A stretch of 64,000 nt of DNA. It comes from an uncultured Collinsella sp. (GTDB lineage Bacteria > Actinomycetota > Coriobacteriia > Coriobacteriales > Coriobacteriaceae). The notes under the pieces are model-generated. The model searched no databases. It saw nothing but the letters and a program-made list of their open reading frames with translations, and had not been told where the DNA came from. The stretch is taken from contig CATYDM010000004.1 of the NCBI GenBank assembly GCA_958405195.1, positions 16,134-80,133 of the forward strand, in the 5' to 3' direction. Positions 9,422-17,175 of this stretch are shown here, one piece after another. Position 1 is the stretch's first letter. Every line of letters starts with the position of its first letter. Position numbers and translations under genes: made by a program.

Positions 9422-9498
9422 CTCTGAGTTGCGGTGAAATAGTTCCTAAATAAGCTGGTAAACGGTATAAACAGGATATATTCCACCGCAACTTAGAG
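9422..9498. repeat. Intergenic inverted repeat, 20-bp arms
   Basis: Arms 9422-9441 and 9479-9498 pair at 18 of 20 positions around a 37-nt AT-rich loop. It lies just after the Ppx/GppA stop and may end that transcript, but there is no T-run on either side. Confidence 0.75.
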
Positions 9499-9510
9499 CC
9501 CCGCCGGCGT

Positions 9511-9551
9511 GTAAAAGAAACGAGCCCGCATCCCTGGGGAACACGGGCTCG
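9511..9551 (-). terminator. Second copy of the tRNA-Leu terminator
   Basis: Read on the minus strand, CGAGCCCG and CGGGCTCG form a stem with an inner CCC/GGG pair, followed by TTTCTTTTA. It is nearly identical to the copy at 9706-9747. Confidence 0.8.
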
Positions 9552-9562
9552 TAAAAGCCAAA

Positions 9563-9702
9563 TGGTAGGGGCGGTGGGACGTCTGCGTATTTGCTGCGCA
9601 AATACGCACCGGCTTCGGACGCCTGCCGGCGCCCTCGCCGGCTCGCTGCGGACGCTGCGCGTCCGCTTGACGCTCGCCCCCTCGCGGGTTCGAGTCCCAC
9701 CG
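9563..9702. repeat. Hairpin string bounded by tRNA-Leu 3'-end copies
   Basis: The left end (9563-9580) is an 18-nt copy of the 3' end of tRNA-Leu on the minus strand. The right end (9687-9702) copies its T-arm on the plus strand, so CGGTGGGAC (9572-9580) and GTCCCACCG (9694-9702) form terminal inverted repeats. Between them lie three perfect hairpins: 9585-9607 (10-bp stem, TGC loop), 9625-9642 (7-bp stem, CCCT loop) and 9648-9666 (8-bp stem, TGC loop). No protein or intact tRNA is encoded. It may be a small structured mobile element or a decayed tRNA duplication. Confidence 0.7.
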
Positions 9703-9705
9703 GCA

Positions 9706-9747
9706 TCTAAAAGAAACGAGCCCGCATCCCTTGGGGACACGGGCTCG
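9706..9747 (-). terminator. tRNA-Leu terminator
   Basis: On the minus strand, just downstream of tRNA-Leu, CGAGCCCG pairs with CGGGCTCG around a loop with an inner CCC/GGG pair, followed by TTTCTTTTA. Confidence 0.9.
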
Positions 9748-9758
9748 AAAGCTCCATA

Positions 9759-9843
9759 TGGTAGGGGCGGTGGGACTCGAACCCACAATCCTTGCGGCGA
9801 GAGATTTTAAGTCTCCTGCGTATGCCAATTCCGCCACGCCCCC
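9759..9843 (-). tRNA. tRNA-Leu (UAA)
   Basis: The minus strand folds into an 85-nt class II tRNA with the CCA end encoded. The acceptor 5' strand is GGGGGCG, paired with CGCCCCT. The anticodon loop CTTAAAA gives anticodon UAA, a long variable arm follows, and the T-arm is GTGGG-TTCGAGT-CCCAC. It reads UUA codons and, through wobble, UUG. A terminator follows at 9706-9747. Confidence 0.95.
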
Positions 9844-9874
9844 GTGAGACTAGAAGTCTAGCACAAGCCGTCCG

Positions 9875-10498
9875 TTACGCGTTGACGGCCATCGAGTGTT
9901 GGCCCGACTTCTCCAGGAACTCCTGGAACTTGGCTTCGTCGCCCTTGTTCTGGTACTGCAGGGCTAGCAGGTACTCCAAGCGGCAGCGCTTGACCGGGTC
10001 GTCGCCGACATCCTCGAGCATGCGCTCCAGCTCGGGAATGTCGTTGTGGCGCTTGAGGATCATCGTGTCGTACATCAGCTGACACTCGTGCGCAACTGCC
10101 TCGGCCTGACCGCCCTCAAAGCCCTTGATCTCGTGCAACAGCTCTTTGGACTTTTTGCGGTCCTCCTGGCCAACATAGTAGTTAAAGGCCTTAATCACCA
10201 AGTCGACGCGCTGCATCTTGGGGAGGTTGAGTCCCAGCAGTAGGTCGAACATCTCGCTGGCGCGCTCGTGGTCCTCGCGCAGCAGATAGGAGTTCAGACG
10301 CAGGTAGTCGCGGTTGTAGCGCGGGTACAGCATGCTGGTGAGTTTGCCGTTGAGCAAACGATCGAACTCGTCCCACTGCTTGGCAGCCATAAGCTGCTGC
10401 AGGCGCTTAAACGTGGTGCGTTTTTTGACGCTAAAGAACACCGACACGGCGATGCAGATGATAACGACGGCGGTCCAGAGGGTGCGGGAATCGGGCAT
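9875..10498 (-). CDS. Membrane-anchored TPR-like protein, unknown function
   Basis: The 207-residue protein has one N-terminal transmembrane helix (about 8-24) followed by a basic KKRTTFKR stop-transfer segment and an all-helical cytoplasmic region. Repeating helix pairs with A/L/Y spacing (for example YLLREDHERASEMFDLLLGLNL and LEYLLALQYQNKGDEAKF, shown as two separate segments) resemble tetratricopeptide units. It probably scaffolds protein contacts at the membrane. It stands alone, upstream of tRNA-Leu on the same strand, and was not recognised beyond the fold type. Confidence 0.7.
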   Translation of the reverse strand: MPDSRTLWTAVVIICIAVSVFFSVKKRTTFKRLQQLMAAKQWDEFDRLLNGKLTSMLYPRYNRDYLRLNSYLLREDHERASEMFDLLLGLNLPKMQRVDLVIKAFNYYVGQEDRKKSKELLHEIKGFEGGQAEAVAHECQLMYDTMILKRHNDIPELERMLEDVGDDPVKRCRLEYLLALQYQNKGDEAKFQEFLEKSGQHSMAVNA

Positions 10499-10661
10499 AT
10501 TAGGGTCCTTAGTCGCTCATAAAGCGAGCGGTATGACAACACGTACTAGATGTATTATACGCAGCGCGCAAGCAAACTGGCATAAAAGCTCATCGAGGCC
10601 GAGTGCCATCGCTCGCTGCGGTACACTTACCTAAAGTAAACCATGAAGGGAGACATTACCT

Positions 10662-10949
10662 ATGAAGAAGATCGTTTTGGCTTGCGGTGCTGGCGCTGCT
10701 ACTTCCACGCTCGTTGCCCAGAAGGTCGCTACTCTGCTCGACGCCAACGGTTATGCCGACAAGTACGAGATCGTGCAGTGCGCCATCTCCGAGGCCAAGG
10801 ATTACTGCGACGAGGGCGCCGACCTGCTGATCGCCACCACCGTTGCCCCCGAGGGCCTCACCTGCCCGTACGTGAGCGGCGTGCCCTTCATGACTGGCAT
10901 GAACCGCGTCGCTGCCGAGAAGGCCGTTCTCGACGTCATGGCTCAGTAG
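10662..10949 (+). CDS. PTS IIB component, galactitol type
   Basis: The 95-residue protein is the size of a free PTS IIB subunit. The phosphoryl-carrying cysteine is C8 in the loop VLACGAGAATST, followed by a helix, as in the GatB family. IIB takes phosphate from IIA and passes it to the sugar bound in IIC. No IIA or IIC gene is adjacent; the partner downstream is a VOC-fold protein 11 bp away. It may serve a permease encoded elsewhere or act as a regulator. AAGGGAG lies upstream of the ATG. Confidence 0.85.
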   Translation: MKKIVLACGAGAATSTLVAQKVATLLDANGYADKYEIVQCAISEAKDYCDEGADLLIATTVAPEGLTCPYVSGVPFMTGMNRVAAEKAVLDVMAQ

Positions 10950-10960
10950 GCGCTGACTGT

Positions 10961-11335
10961 ATGAATGAGCAGAACGCCAATCCGGTCGAGCTCTTTGGCA
11001 TGCGCGTTGCCCATGTGGGCATTAACGCCACCGACCCGGCAGACGCCCTGGAGATCGCGGAGCTGTTCTCGACGATGATGGGCCTGCCCGTCATCGAGAC
11101 CCCGGTTTCGTACTTCAACGATTCGCTGGTCGAGATCATGAAGCAGAACGGTCGTGGCACCAAAGGCCACATCGGCTTTGCCGTTAACGACATCGATGCA
11201 GCTGAGAAGTGGTTTGCCGAGCGCGGGCTCGAGGTCAACGAAGAGTCGCGCGTGCTGCTGCCCGACGGCGGCACCAAGCTCGTGTACTTTAAGCGCGAGT
11301 TCGCCGGCTTCGCCGTGCACCTGTGCCGCGAGTAG
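10961..11335 (+). CDS. VOC (glyoxalase/bleomycin-resistance fold) protein
   Basis: The 124-residue protein has the paired beta-alpha-beta layout of the vicinal-oxygen-chelate superfamily: RVAHVGINATDPADAL at the first half and GHIGFAVNDIDAAEKWFAERG at the second, ending in FAVHLCRE. Candidate metal ligands are H in AHVGI, E near residue 50, H in GHIGF and the final E/H pair. The reaction is unknown. The 11-bp gap to the PTS IIB gene suggests a shared transcript and a link to sugar metabolism. A strong palindromic terminator follows. Confidence 0.75.
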   Translation: MNEQNANPVELFGMRVAHVGINATDPADALEIAELFSTMMGLPVIETPVSYFNDSLVEIMKQNGRGTKGHIGFAVNDIDAAEKWFAERGLEVNEESRVLLPDGGTKLVYFKREFAGFAVHLCRE

Positions 11336-11360
11336 CGCACAAGCTGCCATAGCTAGCAAA

Positions 11361-11395
11361 AAGGGATAGGGCCACGTGGCCCTATCCCTTTATTT
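11361..11395. terminator. Bidirectional terminator between convergent genes
   Basis: A perfect 15-bp self-complementary stem at 11361-11390 (AAGGGATAGGGCCAC and its complement) with A-rich left and T-rich right flanks can stop transcription from both sides, the VOC gene and the histidine kinase. Confidence 0.9.
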
Positions 11396-11410
11396 ATGCC
11401 GAGGGGCTTC

Positions 11411-12706
11411 CTATCGTGGCAGGCGAATCGTAAAGCGGCTGCCGACGCCCTCGACTGAGGTCACGCCAATGACACCACCATGGCTATCGACGATCCACTT
11501 GGCAATGGCAAGCCCCAGACCCGAGCCCTGCGCGCCGGCATCGCGTGCGTTGTCGGCGCGGTAGAACCGTTCAAACGCGTGAGCTGCGGATTCCTGGTTC
11601 ATGCCGATGCCCTCGTCCTCAACGCTTATGTCGATCGTGCCCGCGCCCGCATCCGGCGTCACGCCAAACGAGATGGATGTGCCCGCGCCCGAATACTTGG
11701 CGGCGTTCTGCACGATCACGCGCAGGGCCTGCTTCACGAGCGCCACGTCAACGGGCGCGTCGCAGCGCGGGTCGCTGACAAGCGCAGCGTCAAAGGCCAG
11801 CCGATACGTGTGCTCGGTATCGATCATCTGCGATTCCTCGCATACCTCGTCGACCAGTGCGGCAAGGTTGGTATTTGCGCGCCGCAGGACCGTGCGCCCG
11901 GCATCGCCGCGCGCCAAAAACAGCAGCTGCTCCACGAGCTCTTGCATGTGCTCGCTTTCAGCCTTGAGGGACGCGATGGACTCCGCCAGCACGTCCGGGT
12001 CGTCTTTGCCCCAGCGGTCGAGCATGTTTACGTAGCCCTGAATCACCGCGATGGGCGTGCGCAGTTCGTGGCTTGCATCGTTGACAAAGCGCATTTGCTG
12101 CAGCTTGGCTTCTTGCATCTGGTGCAGCAGGCGGTTGAGTGCGACCTCGATGCTTGCCAGGTCGGCGTCGCCGGTGGTGACGCTCGGCGAGTCGACGCTT
12201 GCGCGCTCGAAGGCCTGCTCCAGCGTTTCCATCTTGCCGCCGGAGAGCTGCATACGGCCGAGCTCGTCCACGCGCAAGGCCAGGTCGTTGAGCGGCGCCA
12301 TGGTGCGGCGCACGCGCCTCGCGCCGCCGAGCATGTTGAGCACGCTGATGACCTGCCAACCCACAACGACAAGGTAGAGAGGCCATAGCGCGACGAGGTC
12401 CTGCGCGAGGGGGAAAGTCTTGGTGGTACGCGCAAGCTCGACGGTATAGGTGAGCGTTGCCAGGTCCCAGCCGCGCGCAGGCGCCAGCGTCATGCCGCGA
12501 ACGGTGGCGCTGGGGATCCATCCTGCGGTAAACGCGCCGTTGGGCAGCGTCTGGTTGTATCCATAGACAAGGATCGCCGCCACAATCACTACTAGCAGCA
12601 GGTCGAGCCAAACGTAGCTCATCAAGCGGCGCCACATATAGCTCCAGTTGATGGCGCGGGCGATGGATGTGACGCGCTTGGCTTCGGCGTTACGCGCGGC
12701 AGACAT
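11411..12706 (-). CDS. Sensor histidine kinase
   Basis: The 431-residue two-pass kinase has transmembrane helices near 30-50 and 125-145 with an extracytoplasmic sensor loop of about 70 residues between. A HAMP-like region follows, then the H-box NDASHELRTPIAVIQGY with the phospho-accepting His near 212. The N-box is QNAAKYS, the G1 box DEGIGM, and the G2 box GSGLGLAI. It phosphorylates the response regulator encoded just upstream. ATG 12706 is chosen because it overlaps the regulator's end by 17 bp; an ATG at 12745 would give a much longer overlap. The stimulus is unknown. Confidence 0.9.
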   Translation of the reverse strand: MSAARNAEAKRVTSIARAINWSYMWRRLMSYVWLDLLLVVIVAAILVYGYNQTLPNGAFTAGWIPSATVRGMTLAPARGWDLATLTYTVELARTTKTFPLAQDLVALWPLYLVVVGWQVISVLNMLGGARRVRRTMAPLNDLALRVDELGRMQLSGGKMETLEQAFERASVDSPSVTTGDADLASIEVALNRLLHQMQEAKLQQMRFVNDASHELRTPIAVIQGYVNMLDRWGKDDPDVLAESIASLKAESEHMQELVEQLLFLARGDAGRTVLRRANTNLAALVDEVCEESQMIDTEHTYRLAFDAALVSDPRCDAPVDVALVKQALRVIVQNAAKYSGAGTSISFGVTPDAGAGTIDISVEDEGIGMNQESAAHAFERFYRADNARDAGAQGSGLGLAIAKWIVDSHGGVIGVTSVEGVGSRFTIRLPR

Positions 12707-13469
12707 AGCCCACCCCGCGCACGGTCTGGATGATGCGGGTACCACCGGCGTCCTCGATCTTGGCGCGCAGGTGCGCGATGTGCACGTCGACGTTGTTGGT
12801 GTCGCCTACGTAGTCGTAGCCCAGCGCCTCGTGCGCGATGCGCTCGCGCGTGAGCACGGTCTCGGCATGCGCCATAAGCAGGGCGAGGACATCGAACTCG
12901 CGGGCCGTGAGCGCGATGGGCGAGCCGCCGACCGTGACTTCGCGGCGGTCGGGGTCGAGCACGACTGAGCCAACGGTGAGCGTAGCGGGGGAGGGCGAGG
13001 CGGAAGCCTGGGCCGAGTCGCTGACCGGGGGTATCGCAGCGGCGCCGACGCCCGTGCCGCTCGCTACGTCCGCCCCAACGCCGCCAACGCCCGAAGCCGC
13101 CCGCACGGCCTCCGAGCGCTTCAGCGCCACGCGGATCCGGGCGAACAGTTCCTCAATCGCAAATGGCTTGGTCAGGTAATCGTCGGCGCCGGCATCGAGC
13201 CCGGCAACCTTGTCCATCACGGCATCGCGCGCGGTGACCATAATCACCGGCACATCCTTGTGCTTGCGGACGCGTCGCAGCACCTCCATGCCGTTGAGCT
13301 GCGGTAACAGCACATCGAGCAGAATCAGATCGTAGTTGCGCTCCAGCGCCAGGTCCACGGCGGTGCGGCCGTCGGCGGCGTGCTCCACCTGGTAGCCCTC
13401 GTGCTCCAGCTCGAGCGTCACAAAGCGGGCGATTTTCTCCTCGTCCTCTACGATCAGGATCCGTGCCAT
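12690..13469 (-). CDS. OmpR-family response regulator
   Basis: The 259-residue protein has a receiver domain (1-120) with acidic pocket EDEE, phospho-acceptor D52 in LILLDVLLP, T in VTARD and K in TKPF. A winged-helix DNA-binding domain covers about 165-258 (REFDVLALLMAH, NNVDVHIAHLRAKI, TVRGVGYVCRA). The linker of about 45 residues is unusually long and rich in Ala, Gly, Ser and Pro. It pairs with the kinase that overlaps its 3' end. The UBA/DUF4342 gene ends 18 bp upstream, so all three may share a transcript. Confidence 0.92.
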   Translation of the reverse strand: MARILIVEDEEKIARFVTLELEHEGYQVEHAADGRTAVDLALERNYDLILLDVLLPQLNGMEVLRRVRKHKDVPVIMVTARDAVMDKVAGLDAGADDYLTKPFAIEELFARIRVALKRSEAVRAASGVGGVGADVASGTGVGAAAIPPVSDSAQASASPSPATLTVGSVVLDPDRREVTVGGSPIALTAREFDVLALLMAHAETVLTRERIAHEALGYDYVGDTNNVDVHIAHLRAKIEDAGGTRIIQTVRGVGYVCRA

Positions 13470-13487
13470 GCGTGCCCCCGTCTGCGA

Positions 13488-14030
13488 TTACTTGTCGTCG
13501 TTGAGATTTTGCTTGATGTCGTCCGCGGCATCGGCAGCGTGATTCATAAGGTTGTTGATGCTGCCGGGCACGTCGCCGTCGCTGTCGATGCGGTAGCGCA
13601 TGCCAAAGAACAGGCCAATCAGCATCAGCCATATCGTGGCGCCCCAGGCAAACAGCGCGACGATGGGGATCAGGATGGGAATGTTGAGGATGATCGCGTC
13701 GCGGCGCGTGGCAATAAACTTGGTGTCCAGGCTCAGGCGGAAGAGCTTTTTGAGGTACTCCCACACGCTGTCCATCTTCTTGGAGAAGTCGGTCTTTTCG
13801 CTCGACTTTTCGTAGGCTGCCTGCGCGGCGACCATCTCGGCAGAGGGCTCATCGACTGGCACGGACTCGGTGGCGGCGTGCGCCGACGTGGTCTGGGTCT
13901 TGCCCTGCGACTCGAGCCAAATGATGGCATCCAGAACGTTACCGTCGGCGGCGTCGAGTGCGGCCTTGGCATCGGTGTAGCTCACGCTGCACTTGGTGCG
14001 GATGGTTTCAACTTTTTCGAGGTCGTCCAT
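13488..14030 (-). CDS. UBA-like plus DUF4342 membrane protein
   Basis: The 180-residue protein begins with a UBA/TS-N-like helical domain (EKVETIRTKCSVSYTDAKAA and following helix to about residue 42), as in elongation factor Ts. A charged linker follows, then a DUF4342-like region (about 95-155) with the segment RRDAIILNIPILIPIVALFA and a second hydrophobic helix. It is probably membrane associated with the UBA domain in the cytoplasm. The function is not established. It lies 18 bp upstream of the response regulator and may modulate that system. Confidence 0.7.
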   Translation of the reverse strand: MDDLEKVETIRTKCSVSYTDAKAALDAADGNVLDAIIWLESQGKTQTTSAHAATESVPVDEPSAEMVAAQAAYEKSSEKTDFSKKMDSVWEYLKKLFRLSLDTKFIATRRDAIILNIPILIPIVALFAWGATIWLMLIGLFFGMRYRIDSDGDVPGSINNLMNHAADAADDIKQNLNDDK

Positions 14031-14239
14031 GACCTGTCCTTTCGTTCGATGGGCGCGACGCCGGGCGATCTGCCCGGGCGCGAGCGTTGCGTTCGGCGGC
14101 CTGCGTTGCGCCGCTCCGCCCTTGGTCGAACTCTATAGTGCAGGTTATAGATTAAGCGATTCTTGAGCCAAGATTAATGTTGGATGAGTTTTTGCGCGGC
14201 GGTGGGGAAGGGAGAGGTGTCTTTCTGGATAGCTAGCAG

Positions 14240-14423
14240 CGAGGTCTAATACTTTTCCCGAGAAGTGAACGAGCTAAAACGGACCCCCGAAGCATCGACA
14301 CTTTAAAGGTGCCGCTTCCTGCGGTTTCGGCGCTGAAATCCTGCGATTTTGCCGCCGAAAAATGCGGATGTTTCAGGGGTTCAAAAACAGCCGTTCACTT
14401 CTCGGGAAAAGTATTAGACCTCG
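14240..14423. repeat. 184-bp MITE-like element with perfect 32-bp inverted repeats
   Basis: Arms 14240-14271 and 14392-14423 are perfect reverse complements over 32 nt, beginning CGAGGTCTAATACTTTTC. The inner 120 nt continue an imperfect stem (CCCC-GAA-CATC against GATG-TTC-GGGG), so the whole element can fold as one long hairpin. No direct target duplication is visible at the ends. No ORF inside looks genuine. It occupies the 553-bp gap between the DUF4342 gene and a small membrane protein; nothing else is recognisable in that gap apart from upstream regions. Confidence 0.85.
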
Positions 14424-14583
14424 ATAGCGGGGGATGTGGTGCCGGTGCAATACGGCGTCAAAGGTTGGTCGAGCAGGCGGTTTCTCCATTGATGTCCGCA
14501 CGGCATGTGACACTTACCCTGCCGCTCTGCTCTGCCGCGGCGGCGCGAATTCAAGCAACGACCTTCTAAGGAGTTCGATATCG

Positions 14584-14823
14584 ATGAGTGACAACGCAAA
14601 GCATCTCGCAAAGAAGTGCGTTAAGGACGCGGGGCCGTGCCTCGCGTTGTGCCTTGCCGGCGCAGCGGTCGCGCTGCTGGCTGTTCTTGGGCCATTCGAC
14701 GTGCTCCGAAGTGCCAGTTCCCTGCACGTTTGCATGGCCCTTGCCGGCGCCATGATGACCGGCGGCGTGCTCGATCTGATTTTTTGGGTGCTTGACCCGT
14801 TTGGATGGAAGAACGAGGGGTGA
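14584..14823 (+). CDS. Small two-helix membrane protein, unknown
   Basis: The 79-residue protein has a Lys-rich N-terminus, two predicted transmembrane helices (about 20-38 and 47-70) and a short charged C-terminus. AAGGAG lies about 11 nt before the ATG. No family was recognised. It sits just downstream of the 184-bp inverted-repeat element. Confidence 0.55.
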   Translation: MSDNAKHLAKKCVKDAGPCLALCLAGAAVALLAVLGPFDVLRSASSLHVCMALAGAMMTGGVLDLIFWVLDPFGWKNEG

Positions 14824-14908
14824 GCCCTAAGGGATGGAAGGACTGGAACGGTTAGCTTAGTGATCGTGCAGAATGCGGGCTAGCGACTTACAGGGAAGTG
14901 GTAATCCG

Positions 14909-15634
14909 ATGACGGTCTATGTAACAGGCGATATTCACGGCGGTGCCGACATGCAAAAGCTTCGCGACTGGGAGCTTGGGGATAGTCTGACGAGCGACGA
15001 CTATCTCATCGTCGCGGGCGACTTTGGCTTTCCGTGGGATTTCTCTGCCGAGGAATGCGCCGATATCGCTTGGCTGGAGTCGCGCCCCTATACGTTGCTG
15101 TTCGTCGACGGCAACCACGAACGTTTCGATCACTGGGCGGAGCGTCCCATGGAACTGTGGCACGGCGGCCTGACGCAGCGCCTGTCGGACACCTCGCCCA
15201 TCCGACGCCTGACGCGCGGCGAGGTTTTTGAGCTCGACGGCTCAACGATCTTTACCATGGGCGGCGCCACGAGCGTGGACAAGGAATACCGCATTCCGTA
15301 TTCCAGCTGGTGGCCGCAGGAGCTGCCGGACGAGCGCAACTTTGAGGAGGCGCGGGCAAAGCTCGACAGCGTGGGCTGGACGGTCGACTACGTGATCACC
15401 CACACCTGCTCTACGCGCATGCTTTCGTCCACGCTTTATCCAGCGCCCGGCTGGAATTGCCCCTCCGTTGATCGGCTTACGGCATTTTTCGATGAGCTGG
15501 AAGACCGCTTGGACTACAAGCGCTGGTACTACGGGCATTTTCATCGGGATACCAACCCGGCCGAGCGTCACACCGTGCTCTACGACCGCATCGTTCGCTT
15601 GGGCGACGAACTCCAGCCCTGGGATGTTGCGTAG
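14909..15634 (+). CDS. Calcineurin-like metallophosphoesterase
   Basis: The 241-residue protein has the metal motifs in order: TGDIHGG at 6-12, AGDFGF near 36, DGNHERFD near 72, HTCSTR near 169 and YGHFHRD near 208. It probably hydrolyses phosphoesters with two metal ions; the substrate is not predictable. The start at 14909 keeps the GDIHG strand close to the N-terminus and has AGGGAAG upstream. The convergent gluQ gene ends 15 bp after its stop. Confidence 0.85.
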   Translation: MTVYVTGDIHGGADMQKLRDWELGDSLTSDDYLIVAGDFGFPWDFSAEECADIAWLESRPYTLLFVDGNHERFDHWAERPMELWHGGLTQRLSDTSPIRRLTRGEVFELDGSTIFTMGGATSVDKEYRIPYSSWWPQELPDERNFEEARAKLDSVGWTVDYVITHTCSTRMLSSTLYPAPGWNCPSVDRLTAFFDELEDRLDYKRWYYGHFHRDTNPAERHTVLYDRIVRLGDELQPWDVA

Positions 15635-15649
15635 AGGCGGGGTGGCTGG

Positions 15650-16669
15650 CTACTCGACCGTTACAGTGATGTTTTCCCGGTGCGCGCGGATAACATCCCA
15701 GCTAAAGTGCTCGACCAGTTGCTCGGCAGAGCGCGGCGTGGCGTCCGGCGCGATGCCCGTTTGCCCGGCGAGCCAGCCCAGCAGTGCTTCGGGCGTACCA
15801 AAGCGGGCGCGGAGCTCGCCCAGGTCCAGATCGCGGTCGCGCTTGGAAAGGCGGCGGCCGTCCGGCGACATGAGCAGCGGAATGTGCGCGTAGCGCGGTG
15901 TGGGCAGCCCCAGCAGATGCTGTAGGTAGATTTGGCGGGGCGTGGAGCCCAGCAGGTCGCATCCGCGTACGATCTCGGTAATACCCATGGCGGCGTCATC
16001 GACCACCACGGCCAGCTGATAGGCAAACACGCCGTCGCTGCGGCGCACCAAAAAGTCGCCGCACTCGGTGGCGAGTGCCTCGCATTGGGCCCCGTACGTG
16101 CGGTCCACGAATTCGATCACGTCGCCCGCGAGGTCGTCGACGACGGGCACGCGCAGGCGCGTGGCCGGAGCGCGCAGGATGCTGCGGCGGGCAACCTCTT
16201 CGACAGAAAGGCCTCGGCAGGCGCCGCGGTAGATGGGTGTGCCGTCGCTCGCGTGCGGTGCGCTCGCGGCGTGGAGTTCGGCGCGCGTGCAAAAGCAGGG
16301 ATAGGTGAGGCCGGCGTCTTGCAGCTGGCGCAGGGCGTCCTCGTACAGGTCCAGGCGATCGTGCTGGTAGTAGGGGCCTTCGTCCCACTCAAGCCCCAGC
16401 CAAGCTAGGTCGTCAATCAATTGGGCGGCAAGTTCCGGGCGCTTGCAGCGATCGTCCAGGTCCTCGATGCGCAGCACGATGCTGCCGCCCTGGCTGCGGG
16501 CCGAAAGCCACGCGCACAGGCAGCTGAACACGTTGCCCAGGTGCATGCGGCCCGAGGGCGACGGGGCAAAACGGCCCACGGCAGGCGCGAGGGCGGGGTC
16601 GAGCTTGCTGTTGGGCGCCGTCGACGTGGCCACGGCGGGCGTTGCTATGTTACATGCGTTGATATCCAT
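15650..16669 (-). CDS. gluQ: Glutamyl-Q tRNA(Asp) synthetase
   Basis: A truncated class I glutamyl-tRNA synthetase paralogue that attaches glutamate to queuosine at position 34 of tRNA-Asp. The HIGH-like motif is HLGN in RFAPSPSGRMHLGN near residue 43, the KMSKS counterpart is RLSKRD near 270, and the zinc-site residues lie in CFCTRAEL and YRGAC. The anticodon-binding domain of GltX is missing, as expected at 339 residues. A TATACT hexamer ends only 7 nt before the ATG and no ribosome binding site is visible, so the mRNA may be leaderless. Confidence 0.92.
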   Translation of the reverse strand: MDINACNIATPAVATSTAPNSKLDPALAPAVGRFAPSPSGRMHLGNVFSCLCAWLSARSQGGSIVLRIEDLDDRCKRPELAAQLIDDLAWLGLEWDEGPYYQHDRLDLYEDALRQLQDAGLTYPCFCTRAELHAASAPHASDGTPIYRGACRGLSVEEVARRSILRAPATRLRVPVVDDLAGDVIEFVDRTYGAQCEALATECGDFLVRRSDGVFAYQLAVVVDDAAMGITEIVRGCDLLGSTPRQIYLQHLLGLPTPRYAHIPLLMSPDGRRLSKRDRDLDLGELRARFGTPEALLGWLAGQTGIAPDATPRSAEQLVEHFSWDVIRAHRENITVTVE

Positions 16670-16676
16670 GCGGACG

Positions 16677-16682
16677 AGTATA
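16677..16682 (-). promoter_or_regulatory. -10 box implying leaderless gluQ mRNA
   Basis: TATACT on the minus strand is followed by 7 nt and then the gluQ ATG, which places the expected transcription start on the start codon. No clear -35 box is seen. Confidence 0.5.
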
Positions 16683-16803
16683 GCGCGGGGTGAGGTGGGG
16701 GGCGTCGTCGATGCTCGCGAGTTGCCGAGGCTGCGTGTTGTGCGTGCCGGACCACCGGCTCGGCACCTTAATCATCGTCAATCAATCTAGCCCTCAAACG
16801 ACA

Positions 16804-16839
16804 GAAACCCCGGCAGCTCTTCGCAACTGCCGGGGTTTC
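16804..16839. repeat. Perfect 13-bp hairpin
   Basis: GAAACCCCGGCAG pairs with CTGCCGGGGTTTC around a 10-nt loop. There is no T-run, and no gene on the plus strand ends nearby. Confidence 0.7.
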
Positions 16840-17175
16840 CGCGGAAAAGGGGGACATGATCCTCAAGCGAACGGCAAAGGGGCAAACCGTTTTCGCTCAA
16901 CTGCTTTATGCCCCTCGCTCGCCGGCTTAATCGGCTCACGCCGTGCCCACACAAAGCCGCTACAGCTGTGACGGAGCTATGAAGTGGTATCTATTGCCGG
17001 AGCGGGCTATGCCAAGGAGTGTCCCAGATTGCCGGCAAATAAGGAACGTCCCCAGGTGCCAGCCGCGGGCGTGACTTTCGTCCCGTTTGATACTCCGCTG
17101 ACCTAGATGTTCGTCACATGAACCCGCAAACGTGGGACAATGACGCTACTGGTATCACAGACAAAGGATGTGCCT

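Larger units (their letters stand above)
16670..17175. other. 506-bp intergenic region with hairpins and a REP-like core
   Basis: The region holds the gluQ promoter at its left edge, a perfect 13-bp hairpin (16804-16816 / 16827-16839), a weaker stem around 16864-16895 (AGCGAA-CGG / CCG-TTTTCGCT), and one GGAACGTCCCC sequence of the REP-like family near 17043. No gene is apparent. Confidence 0.6.

Noticed and set aside
9684..9705. Apparent 3' end of a plus-strand tRNA
   Set aside because: Only a T-arm copy is present; there is no D-arm, anticodon arm or matching acceptor strand upstream.
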